From Thiobacillus denitrificans (GTDB lineage: Bacteria > Pseudomonadota > Gammaproteobacteria > Burkholderiales > Thiobacillaceae): DNA of 16,841 nucleotides. Below are positions 6,546 to 13,141 of this stretch, piece after piece. A program made the position numbers and the translations under genes. Every line of letters starts with the position of its first letter. Position 1 is the first letter of the stretch. The notes beneath the pieces are model-generated. The model was not told the origin of the DNA and made no database searches. It saw nothing but the letters and a program-made list of their open reading frames with translations. The stretch covers positions 1 through 16,841 of the forward strand of contig DILD01000094.1 in the NCBI GenBank assembly GCA_002424845.1, given 5' to 3'.

Positions 6546-6842
6546 GCTGAATTCCTGATAGTGATGACAATTTTATTGAACAATATAAAACAACAAAGGT
6601 GCGAGGACGGGGCCACGCACCTGAGCCGTCACCCTATCATGGATGGCCATTCCTGGACAATTCGGTGGGGTAAGCGTTTTGTTTGGTGGGCAGTCGGGTC
6701 AAACTTTTGTCCCTTTGTTCAGTCTCATGTGCTTACCCATCAATTTGCAGCCAGCAATCCGCATCATATCGGCGCCCGCAGTAAGGAATGCGCGCCAGAG
6801 CCGACTATCTTGCTTTCCCCGTTTAATCGTCAGGATGCAGCC
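6546..6842. other. divergent intergenic region between thioredoxin and msrP
   Basis: This 297-base non-coding stretch must carry promoters in both directions. The part near the thioredoxin start (6560-6600) is strongly AT-rich, with TATATT-like -10 candidates on the minus strand but no clear -35. In the middle, GGGTAAGC (6668-6675) and GCTTACCC (6731-6738) form an inverted repeat separated by 55 bases. ATGGCCAT at 6642-6649 is an 8-base palindrome. The msrP ribosome-binding site AGGA is at 6832-6835. No open reading frame here looks real. Confidence 0.5.
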
Positions 6843-7781
6843 ATGCTGATACGCCGAAGCAAAGACATTCCGCCGTCCGAAATCACCCCCCCCGAAATCT
6901 ATCGCGATCGGCGCCGCTTCATGCAGGGCTTGAGCGCATTGGCGGCGGGCACGTTACTGGGGGCTTCCCCTGAAGCCGGAGCAGGCGCCAGGCTTGTCGG
7001 CATACGTGGCAGCGCCTATAGGCTGGCCGACGAGAAAACGCCTTACAGGGATATCACCACCTACAACAACTTTTATGAGTTCGGCACCGGCAAGAGCGAT
7101 CCGGCCAGCAACGCGGGCAGCCTGAAAACCCGTCCCTGGACCGTGACGATCGAGGGGGCGGTGAAACACCCAAAAATCTGGGATATCGAGGCATTGTTGA
7201 AGCTCGCGCCACTGGAGGAACGCGTTTACCGCATGCGCTGCGTCGAGGGCTGGTCGATGGTGATTCCCTGGGTGGGATTTTCTCTCAGCGAACTTATTCG
7301 TCGTGCGGAGCCCACCGGCAACGCAAAATACGTGGAATTCGTGACCTTGAATGATCCCGGGCAAATGCCCGGGCAGCGTTCGCGTGTACTCAATTGGCCC
7401 TATGTTGAAGGCTTGCGTCTGGACGAGGCGATGCACCCCCTGACGCTACTGGCCGTTGGACTGTATGGCGAAGTGTTGCCGAATCAGAACGGCGCGCCGA
7501 TCCGGCTGGTGGTGCCCTGGAAGTATGGATTCAAGAGCGCCAAGTCAATTGTCAGTATTCGCTTCGTCGAGAAACAGCCGCGTACTGCCTGGATGATGGC
7601 AGCGCCGGAAGAGTACGGCTTCTATTCCAACGTCAATCCACAAGTCGAGCATCCGCGCTGGAGCCAGGCGAAGGAGCGTCGCATCGGTGAATTCCGCAAG
7701 CGCGACACGCTGATGTTCAATGGCTACGGCGAGCAGGTGGCGTCCTTGTACCGTGGCATGGACCTGAAGAAGTTTTTCTGA
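6843..7781 (+). CDS. msrP: protein-methionine-sulfoxide reductase catalytic subunit MsrP (YedY)
   Basis: This 312-aa molybdopterin enzyme repairs oxidised methionine in periplasmic proteins. The N-terminus has a Tat signal: RDRRRFMQG at 21-29 followed by a hydrophobic stretch and an AGAGA-type cleavage region near 45-49. The molybdenum-ligating cysteine is C133 in MRCVEGW. Other family blocks include YNNFYEFGTGKSDP, PWTVTIEG, LPNQNGAPIRLVVPWKYGFK and WMMAAPEEYGFYSNVNP. The start is ATG 6843 with AGGA seven bases ahead; the frame is open much further upstream but without homology. Its stop overlaps the msrQ start (TGATG). In E. coli the pair is induced by hypochlorite; no equivalent regulator is beside it here. 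Confidence 0.97.
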   Translation: MLIRRSKDIPPSEITPPEIYRDRRRFMQGLSALAAGTLLGASPEAGAGARLVGIRGSAYRLADEKTPYRDITTYNNFYEFGTGKSDPASNAGSLKTRPWTVTIEGAVKHPKIWDIEALLKLAPLEERVYRMRCVEGWSMVIPWVGFSLSELIRRAEPTGNAKYVEFVTLNDPGQMPGQRSRVLNWPYVEGLRLDEAMHPLTLLAVGLYGEVLPNQNGAPIRLVVPWKYGFKSAKSIVSIRFVEKQPRTAWMMAAPEEYGFYSNVNPQVEHPRWSQAKERRIGEFRKRDTLMFNGYGEQVASLYRGMDLKKFF

Positions 7782-8401
7782 TGGGTGCGGTGCTGCGCAA
7801 TCCCAAGGTCTGGATTGTGCTGCTATGCCTGCTGCCGCTGGTTCGGCTCATCGTGCTGGGGGTGGGCGGCGGCCTGGGTGCGAACCCCATCGAGTTCATT
7901 ACGCACTCGACCGGCACCTGGACGCTGGTCGGACTGCTGGTGATCTTGTCCGTCACGCCGCTACGACAGCTGACGGGGCGCGCCGACCTCGTTCGTTACC
8001 GGCGCATGCTGGGCCTGTTCACCTTCTTTTATGCCTGCCTGCATTTCGTCACCTACCTCTGGCTGGACCAGTTCTTTGATCCGGCAGCCATCGCCCGGGA
8101 CATCGTCAAGCGCCCTTTCATCACCGTCGGTTTCACGGCCTTCGTCCTGCTTATTCCGCTTGCCGCGACCTCGACCCACGCCATGATGCGCCGCCTGGGG
8201 CGGCGCTGGCAGTTGTTGCATCGGCTGATTTACCTGATCGCCGTGTTGGGGATCATCCACTACCTGTGGCTGGTGAAGAAGGATCTCACTGACCCGCTGG
8301 TTTATGGAGGGGTGCTCGTTCTGTTGCTGGGGCTGAGGCTGCCGCTGGGTGTGGCCTTGCTGCGGGCCATCCGCGGTCGATGGGTGCCGGCCGGATCCTG
8401 A
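7781..8401 (+). CDS. msrQ: heme-binding membrane subunit MsrQ (YedZ)
   Basis: This 206-aa integral membrane cytochrome b-type protein passes electrons from the quinone pool or flavin reductase to MsrP. There are about six hydrophobic helices. Candidate heme ligands H88, H147 and H160 lie in CLHFVTYLW, LLHRLIYL and IIHYLWLVKKD. They match E. coli H91, H151 and H164 with a small offset. The ATG at 7781 shares its A with the msrP stop, so translation is coupled. The gene is followed by a terminator pair that mainly serves the convergent histone-like gene. Confidence 0.95.
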   Translation: MGAVLRNPKVWIVLLCLLPLVRLIVLGVGGGLGANPIEFITHSTGTWTLVGLLVILSVTPLRQLTGRADLVRYRRMLGLFTFFYACLHFVTYLWLDQFFDPAAIARDIVKRPFITVGFTAFVLLIPLAATSTHAMMRRLGRRWQLLHRLIYLIAVLGIIHYLWLVKKDLTDPLVYGGVLVLLLGLRLPLGVALLRAIRGRWVPAGS

Positions 8402-8420
8402 GCCCGGCGAGGCGAGCCAA

Positions 8421-8446
8421 TAAAAAGCGAGGGACAAAGCCCCCGC
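8421..8446 (-). terminator. second (distal) terminator of the histone-like gene
   Basis: On the minus strand GCGGGGG (8446-8440) pairs with CCCTCGC (8433-8427) with one G-U pair around CTTTGT, followed by TTTTTA. It is a good rho-independent terminator placed about 30 bases after the first and shares its core sequence. Confidence 0.65.
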
Positions 8447-8454
8447 CATGCCAT

Positions 8455-8481
8455 AAAAAAACGGGGGACAAGCCCCCGTTT
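8455..8481 (-). terminator. rho-independent terminator of the histone-like gene
   Basis: On the minus strand AAACGGGGG (8481-8473) pairs perfectly with CCCCCGTTT (8467-8459) around CTTGT, followed by a run of seven T. This is a textbook intrinsic terminator 25 bases after the TAA at 8506. Read on the plus strand it has only TTT after the stem and would be a weak terminator for msrPQ. Confidence 0.9.
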
Positions 8482-8505
8482 CAGATTGGGCAGTGCCCGA
8501 CCTGT

Positions 8506-9072
8506 TTAAAGCCCGAACGGCTTGATGACCGGTACCGCCGGTGCGGGAGCGGCTGCCGGGGCCGGTGCAGGTTTGGCAGCCGGAGCCGCTTTCTTTGCAA
8601 CAGGCTTCTTGGCGGGCGCTGCTTTTTTAGCTACCGGCTTGGCGGCGGGCTTCTTGGCGGGTGCCGCCTTTTTGGCCACCGGCTTTTTGGCGACCGGCTT
8701 TTTAGCTACGGGCTTTTTAGCGGGCGCTGCTTTTTTAGCGACCGGCTTTTTAGCCACGACCTTCTTGGCTACGGGCTTCTTGGCTACGGGCTTCTTGGCA
8801 GGCGCTGCCTTTTTGGCCACGGGCTTTTTAGCGACCGGCTTTTTGGCCACGACCTTTTTAGCTACGGGCTTCTTGGCGGGCGCTGCTTTTTTGGCGACCG
8901 GCTTTTTGGCCACGACCTTTTTAGCTACGGGCTTCTTGGCGGGTGCCGCCTTTTTGGCCACCGGTTTTTTAGCGACCGGCTTTTTGGCTACGGGCTTTTT
9001 AGCGGGTGCAGCTTTTTTGGCGACCGGTTTCTTGGCCGCCGGCTTGGCGGCGGGTTTCTTTACTGTTGCCAT
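8506..9072 (-). CDS. histone H1-like Lys/Ala/Pro-rich repeat protein
   Basis: This 188-aa protein is made almost only of Lys, Ala, Pro and Val, built from repeated KKPVA and KKAAPA units. The repeat region spans about residues 4-165, followed by an Ala/Pro-rich linker and the non-repetitive end VPVIKPFGL. Such extremely basic, unstructured proteins (histone H1-like, AlgP-like) bind and condense DNA; this one is expected in the nucleoid. The start ATG 9072 has a strong AAGGAG seven bases ahead, which fits abundant expression. A promoter and structured leader lie upstream and two terminators downstream, so it is its own transcription unit. The DNA is a degenerate tandem repeat, so copy number may vary between strains. 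The conserved end suggests a function beyond charge. The opposite strand is also open here only because of the repeat composition. Confidence 0.9.
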   Translation of the reverse strand: MATVKKPAAKPAAKKPVAKKAAPAKKPVAKKPVAKKPVAKKAAPAKKPVAKKVVAKKPVAKKAAPAKKPVAKKVVAKKPVAKKPVAKKAAPAKKPVAKKPVAKKVVAKKPVAKKAAPAKKPVAKKPVAKKPVAKKAAPAKKPAAKPVAKKAAPAKKPVAKKAAPAAKPAPAPAAAPAPAVPVIKPFGL

Positions 9073-9225
9073 CTAAACACTCCTTAGAAGTTGGACACAT
9101 TCACTAATCACTACAGCTTGATGCCACGTGCAGTCAGAATTTGCACTTCCAAAGCGTGGTATCGATAGGCAACAAACCCACCTACATCCCGTTAGAAACG
9201 GGCGATACCAAGGCTCCGCTTGGTG
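9073..9225 (-). promoter_or_regulatory. structured 5' leader of the histone-like gene
   Basis: From the predicted transcript start near 9225 the leader is about 150 bases and can form three hairpins in a row. ACCAAG/CTTGGT (9224-9219 with 9212-9207) has a 6-base loop. CCCGTT/AACGGG (9202-9197 with 9193-9188) has a 3-base loop. ATACCACG/CGTGGCAT (9162-9155 with 9128-9121, one mismatch) encloses a further GTGCA/TGCAC pairing. None is followed by a U-run. The AAGGAG site at the 3' end lies outside these stems. Confidence 0.45.
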
Positions 9226-9372
9226 AACCTCATTCTAGTTACTTTCGTCGGGCGTTCAATAGATAGTCAAGGGGTGTGCTGATAATTTGCAAAAAAATGT
9301 AGCGAGCAAACAAAATGTATCGGGGCGACACAAAAAAACGGTTCTGATCTGGATTGCTTGGTTCATGCAATG
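9226..9372. other. AT-rich gap between lysA end and the histone-like gene promoter
   Basis: Apart from the promoter at 9232-9259, this stretch holds an 11-base direct repeat, AAAATGTAGCG (9294-9304) and AAAATGTATCG (9312-9322), exactly 18 bases apart. It also has two A-runs (9291-9297 and around 9332-9338). It is clearly lower in GC than the surrounding genes. I see no convincing hairpin-plus-U-run terminator for lysA, although a T-run on the minus strand follows about 35 bases after the stop. Confidence 0.4.
9232..9259 (-). promoter_or_regulatory. predicted sigma-70 promoter of the histone-like gene
   Basis: On the minus strand TTGAAC (9259-9254) and TAGAAT (9237-9232) are 16 bases apart, matching the consensus at four and five of six positions. 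Transcription would begin near 9225, at the base of the first leader hairpin. Confidence 0.55.
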
Positions 9373-10617
9373 TCAATCAATAAGCCGCTCTCCGGCCATT
9401 ATGTCCTGGATTGTTTCGCGATCACGGATCAAGTTAATTTCATTTTTGCCGATCAGGACTTCCGCAGCGCGTGCACGGGAATTGTAGTTCGATGCCATGC
9501 TCATGCCGTAGGCTCCCGCCGAAAGCAGCGCCAGCAAGTCGCCTTCTTCAAGCGCGAGGTCACGCGCAAAGCCAAGAAAATCACCGGTTTCGCAGATCGG
9601 GCCGACGATGTCGTAGCGTCTTTTCGGGGCGGGGCGTTCGTTGACGGCAACGATTTCGTGATAGGCCTCATACAGCGCGGGGCGCATCAGGTCGTTCATT
9701 GCAGCATCGACGATGGCGAAATTTTTGTCCTCCCCGTGCTTCAGATATTCGACGCGAGTGAGCAGCAGACCGGCGTTGCCAACCAGCGAACGCCCGGGTT
9801 CAAGCAGCAGTTTTTCGCGACGTCCGGAAAAACGTGCGGCCAGCGCGTGGCCATAGGCGGCCAGATCGGGCAGCGTCTCGTCACGATAGCGGATGCCGAC
9901 ACCGCCACCGAGGTCGATGTGATGTAGCGTGATTCCTTCGGCCGCAAGAGAGTCGACCAGCGCTAGCACGCGGTCGGCGGCATCGATCAGGGGGGACAGG
10001 TCAGTCAGCTGCGAGCCGATGTGGCAGTCGATACCGGTGATTTTCAGGTTTGGCAGGCTGGCCGCCAAACGGTAAAGCGCGGGCGCGTCGGCAATGGGCA
10101 CGCCGAACTTGTTTTCCTTGAGCCCGGTGGAGATATAGGGATGCGTTTTCGGATCGACATCGGGATTGACGCGGAATGAAACCGGCGCGACCTTGCCGAG
10201 ATCGCCGGCGACACGGTTGAGCCGGTGCAGTTCGCTGGCCGATTCGACGTTGAAGCAGAGAATGCCGGCATCGAGGGCGGCGTGCATCTCGTCCGTGGTC
10301 TTGCCGACGCCGGAGAACACCACCTTTCCGGGATCGCCTCCCGCCGCCAGCACGCGGGCGAGTTCGCCGCCTGAGACGATGTCGAAGCCGGTGCCGAGCC
10401 GGGCGAACAGATTCAGGATCGCCAGGCTGGAATTGGCCTTGACCGCATAGCAGATCAGGTGGGGCGTTTGGGTAAAGGCGCTGGCATAAGCTTGGTAGGC
10501 GCATTCGAGCGCCTGTCGGGAATAAACATAGAGAGGCGTGCCGAATCGTTCGGCGAGGCTGTCCAGCGCCACGTCTTCGAGATGGAGGCGGCCGTCGATG
10601 CGATGCAGGGTATTCAA
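9373..10617 (-). CDS. lysA: diaminopimelate decarboxylase
   Basis: This 414-aa PLP enzyme of alanine-racemase-like fold III performs the last step of lysine synthesis, meso-diaminopimelate to L-lysine. The PLP-binding lysine is K60 in CYAVKANSS. Other landmarks are GFDIVSGGEL, CHIGSQL, LDLGGGVG-like DLGGGVGIRY, EPGRSLVGNAG, GPICETGDF and SAGAYGMSMASNYNSR. The start is TTG 10617, where the TTGA overlaps the lptM stop by three bases; the residues that follow (NTLHRIDGRLHLEDV) match the usual N-terminus, so this rare start is the best choice. No clear Shine-Dalgarno sequence is present, so translation probably depends on coupling with lptM. No lysine riboswitch is visible ahead of the pair. Confidence 0.97.
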   Translation of the reverse strand: MNTLHRIDGRLHLEDVALDSLAERFGTPLYVYSRQALECAYQAYASAFTQTPHLICYAVKANSSLAILNLFARLGTGFDIVSGGELARVLAAGGDPGKVVFSGVGKTTDEMHAALDAGILCFNVESASELHRLNRVAGDLGKVAPVSFRVNPDVDPKTHPYISTGLKENKFGVPIADAPALYRLAASLPNLKITGIDCHIGSQLTDLSPLIDAADRVLALVDSLAAEGITLHHIDLGGGVGIRYRDETLPDLAAYGHALAARFSGRREKLLLEPGRSLVGNAGLLLTRVEYLKHGEDKNFAIVDAAMNDLMRPALYEAYHEIVAVNERPAPKRRYDIVGPICETGDFLGFARDLALEEGDLLALLSAGAYGMSMASNYNSRARAAEVLIGKNEINLIRDRETIQDIMAGERLID

Positions 10618-10739
10618 TTGGAAGTCCGTTGCGGGGCAGGGGGTTTTTCGGGAAGATACAGGTCACCCTTCGAGCCGCAGGCCGTCAGACCAAGCCCGCA
10701 CAGCAACAGGGACACTATATATAGGGTGCGCAGTTTCAT
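10614..10739 (-). CDS. lptM: LPS translocon maturation chaperone LptM (YifL), small lipoprotein
   Basis: This is a 41-aa gene. From ATG 10739 it encodes MKLRTLYIVSLLLCGLGL and then the lipobox TACG, with lipidated C21, followed by SKGDLYLPEKPPAPQ. The G-x-KGDLYLPE block just after the lipid cysteine is the family signature. LptM is an outer-membrane lipoprotein that helps LptD reach its mature disulfide form in the LPS export machine. It is located directly before lysA, as in many proteobacteria, and the two overlap (TTGA). ATG codons at 10766 and 10763 are in frame, but would add eight or nine charged residues to the signal peptide, so the shorter start is preferred. The ribosome-binding site is weak. 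Confidence 0.9.
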   Translation of the reverse strand: MKLRTLYIVSLLLCGLGLTACGSKGDLYLPEKPPAPQRTSN

Positions 10740-10764
10740 GCGCGAAATCTTAGCACGGGACATC

Positions 10765-11088
10765 ATGACGAAAAGCGAAACAAGCGAGGCCGAATTTACT
10801 CAGGCCGCCGGTAGCACCCTGGCCCGCATCGAGCAGGCCCTGGAAGATGCCGACCTGGATTTCGAGACGCCGGCAGACGGCATCATCGAGGTCGAGTTCG
10901 ACGATGGCAGCAAGATCATCATCAACCGCCATGGTGTCGCACGCGAAATATGGGTGGCCGCGCGTTCCGGCGGCTTTCACTTCAAACCGCTGGATGCCGG
11001 CTGGGTCGACACCAAGAGCGGTGAGCCGCTCTATGACAAGCTGGCCGCCTTGATTGCCGCGCAGGGCGGCGTCATGGTCCGCTTCTGA
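10765..11088 (+). CDS. cyaY: frataxin homologue CyaY
   Basis: This 107-aa soluble iron-binding protein modulates Fe-S cluster assembly on IscS/IscU. The acidic first helix (SEAEFTQAAGSTLARIEQALEDADLD, about residues 7-32) fits the iron-binding ridge. The conserved sheet EVEFDDGSKIIINRHG, then REIWVAARSGGFHF, and WVDTKSGEPLYDKL complete the fold. Length is close to the usual 105-110. The start is ATG 10765 with ACGGGA seven bases ahead; another in-frame ATG is at 10738. It diverges from lptM with only 25 bases between start codons and is followed by a MarR-type gene that probably shares its transcript. Confidence 0.95.
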   Translation: MTKSETSEAEFTQAAGSTLARIEQALEDADLDFETPADGIIEVEFDDGSKIIINRHGVAREIWVAARSGGFHFKPLDAGWVDTKSGEPLYDKLAALIAAQGGVMVRF

Positions 11089-11092
11089 GCCC

Positions 11093-11713
11093 TTGAAAAA
11101 GAGCCAGGCGCTCACGTTGTTCGATCTGGTCGAGCGGCTGTCGCTGCTGACCCGGGCCGACTTGCGGCAGGCAGGGGCTGCACAGGGCTTGCAACCGGTG
11201 CACCTGCAGGTGCTGTTTTATCTGAACCAGGCTAACCGTTTCAGCAACACGCCGCAGGCGTTGACCGAGTATCTCGGGCTGACCAAGGGGACCGTGTCGC
11301 AAACCGTGCTCGTGCTGGCGCGTCGTCGTTTGATTTCTCGGTATGCGGACCCCCGGGATGGCCGGGTGGTGCGGCTGATTCTGGCCGAGGGCGGCACGAT
11401 GCTGTTGAAGACGCTCAGCGCCGGCGGCGCCTGGCGTGACATCGTACAGACCGCCAGCCCGGCGCGAGTGACCTCTGCGGTAGTCGTGTTGCGGCAGGTG
11501 CTGGCCCAGGTTCAGGCGCAAAGCGGCAAGCGCAGTTTTGGTGTTTGCGCCACCTGCCGCCACAACCAGCGGATTGGGCCGCGCAGCTATTTTTGCGGCT
11601 TGATGCAGGAAAAACTCAGCAGCCCCGAGGTCCGCCGGATTTGCCGCGAGCACGCGCTGCCGAATGTGAACGCGGCCCCCGCCCTCTCTGTCGAGGCGGC
11701 GGGGCGACCTTAA
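11093..11713 (+). CDS. MarR-family transcriptional regulator with C-terminal Cys cluster
   Basis: The protein is 206 aa if it starts at TTG 11093, four bases after the cyaY stop. A second TTG at 11054 is possible; no ATG or GTG precedes the domain, and no Shine-Dalgarno is clear, so coupling to cyaY is likely. Residues 8-115 form a MarR winged helix: the recognition region NTPQALTEYLGLTKGTVSQT (52-71), then the wing RYADPRDGRVVRL with its D-x-R-D-x-R pattern. The C-terminal tail is unusual: C152-x2-C155-x12-C168-x15-C184 followed by REH, a spacing suited to binding a metal or Fe-S cluster. Next to frataxin this suggests sensing of iron, clusters or redox, but that is inference. It ends 12 bases before the convergent argH end. 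Confidence 0.85.
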   Translation: MKKSQALTLFDLVERLSLLTRADLRQAGAAQGLQPVHLQVLFYLNQANRFSNTPQALTEYLGLTKGTVSQTVLVLARRRLISRYADPRDGRVVRLILAEGGTMLLKTLSAGGAWRDIVQTASPARVTSAVVVLRQVLAQVQAQSGKRSFGVCATCRHNQRIGPRSYFCGLMQEKLSSPEVRRICREHALPNVNAAPALSVEAAGRP

Positions 11714-11725
11714 GGCGAGGTCCGC

Positions 11726-13126
11726 TCAAATGCGCTGGCGCGCGCGCGCGATGGCCGCGCGAACCTGCGCCGGTGCGGTGCCGCCCAGATGGTCGCGGGC
11801 GGCGAGCGAACCTTCCAGCGTCAGTACCGCGTAGACATCGTCTGCGATGATCGGGCTGAACGTTTGCAACTCGGCGAGCGACAAATCGGCCAGATCGCGC
11901 CCGCTGGTGTCGGCCGCGCGCACGGCACGCGCCACGACTTCGTGCGCATCGCGGAAGGGCACGCCCTTTTTCACCAGATAATCGGCCAGATCGGTCGCTG
12001 TGGCGAAGCCCTGCAGCACTGCCGCGCGCATCGCATCGGGCTTCACGGTGACGCCGCGCAGCATGTCGGCGTAGATCGCCAGCGTGTCGGCGAGCGTGTT
12101 GACCGTGTCGAACAGCGGTTCCTTGTCTTCCTGATTGTCCTTGTTGTAGGCCAGCGGCTGGCCTTTCATCAGGGTGAGCAGGGCGACCAGATGACCGTTG
12201 ACCCGGCCGGTCTTGCCGCGCACCAGTTCGGGTACGTCGGGGTTTTTCTTCTGCGGCATGATGCTCGACCCCGTGCAGAAGCGGTCGGCCAGGTCGATGA
12301 AGCCGAAACGCGGACTCATCCACAGGATCAGTTCTTCCGACAGGCGCGACAGGTGCGTCATGACCAGGGCGGCCGCGGCGGTAAATTCGATGGCGAAGTC
12401 GCGGTCGGAGACGGCGTCGAGCGAGTTCTCGCATACCGCCTCGAAGCCGAGCTGATCCGCGACAAACTGGCGGTCGATCGGGTAGCTGGTGCCGGCCAGC
12501 GCGGCGGCGCCGAGCGGCAGGCGGTTGACTCGGTGCCGACAGTCGGTCATGCGCTCGGCATCGCGCGCCAACATCTCGAAATAAGCCAGCAGATGGTGGC
12601 CGAAGGTGACCGGCTGTGCTACTTGAAGATGGGTGAAGCCGGGCATCACTGTGCCAGCGTGCTGCTCGGCCAGGTCGACCAGCGAGGTCTGGCAGGCCTT
12701 GAGTCCGGTCAGAATGCGGTCGATGGCATCGCGCAGGTAAAGGCGGATATCGGTCGCGACCTGATCGTTGCGGCTGCGGCCGGTGTGAAGGCGCTTGCCG
12801 GCATCGCCGATTTTCGCGGTCAATGCCGCTTCGATGTTGAGGTGGACGTCCTCTTTGTCCAGCGACCACACGAACTGGCCGGCACGGATTTCGGCCAGCA
12901 GTTCGGCCATGCCGCGCTGGATCGCTTCCAGATCGTCCTTGGACAGGACGCCGACGTGGTGCAACATGGCGGCGTGCGCCAGCGAACCCTGAATATCGAA
13001 CTCGGCCAGCCGATAATCGAAGGGAATCGACGCGGTGTAGCGCTTGACGATTTCGGAAACCGGTTCGGAAAACCGGCCGGACCAGGCAGCTGGCGCGCCG
13101 TCCGGTAGCGAAGATGACGTGCTCAT
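11726..13126 (-). CDS. argH: argininosuccinate lyase
   Basis: This 466-aa homotetrameric enzyme of the fumarase/aspartase superfamily splits argininosuccinate to arginine and fumarate. Signature GSSIMPQKKNPD is at 286-297, with the catalytic serine in the mobile loop. Also present are LHTGRSRNDQVATD (113-126) and THLQVAQPVTFGHHL (165-179), which holds the catalytic His region. I choose ATG 13126, giving the usual length; the frame is open to 13318, but those residues overlap the divergent kinase and do not fit the family. There is no good Shine-Dalgarno sequence. It diverges from the sensor kinase with starts only 15 bases apart, an order also known in Pseudomonas. Confidence 0.97.
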   Translation of the reverse strand: MSTSSSLPDGAPAAWSGRFSEPVSEIVKRYTASIPFDYRLAEFDIQGSLAHAAMLHHVGVLSKDDLEAIQRGMAELLAEIRAGQFVWSLDKEDVHLNIEAALTAKIGDAGKRLHTGRSRNDQVATDIRLYLRDAIDRILTGLKACQTSLVDLAEQHAGTVMPGFTHLQVAQPVTFGHHLLAYFEMLARDAERMTDCRHRVNRLPLGAAALAGTSYPIDRQFVADQLGFEAVCENSLDAVSDRDFAIEFTAAAALVMTHLSRLSEELILWMSPRFGFIDLADRFCTGSSIMPQKKNPDVPELVRGKTGRVNGHLVALLTLMKGQPLAYNKDNQEDKEPLFDTVNTLADTLAIYADMLRGVTVKPDAMRAAVLQGFATATDLADYLVKKGVPFRDAHEVVARAVRAADTSGRDLADLSLAELQTFSPIIADDVYAVLTLEGSLAARDHLGGTAPAQVRAAIARARQRI

Positions 13127-13141
13127 GGGGTGAAATGGGGA

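Noticed and set aside
8506..9072. Possible CRISPR-like or non-coding tandem array
   Set aside because: Units are short, degenerate, contiguous, codon-phased and have no unique spacers; a protein of known type explains them.
8522..9076. 184-codon plus-strand Ala/Gly/Phe/Leu-rich frame with repeats (FLATGFLAGAA)
   Set aside because: It is the reverse reading of the Lys/Ala/Pro repeat; openness follows from the repeat composition. The minus strand has the ribosome-binding site, promoter and terminators.
9188..9224. Hairpins considered as lysA terminators
   Set aside because: Neither stem is followed by a U-run on the minus strand, and both lie downstream of a better promoter for the histone-like gene.
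10618..10800. Lysine riboswitch ahead of lysA
   Set aside because: The space is filled by lptM coding sequence and only 25 bases separate it from cyaY; no room for the long lysine aptamer.
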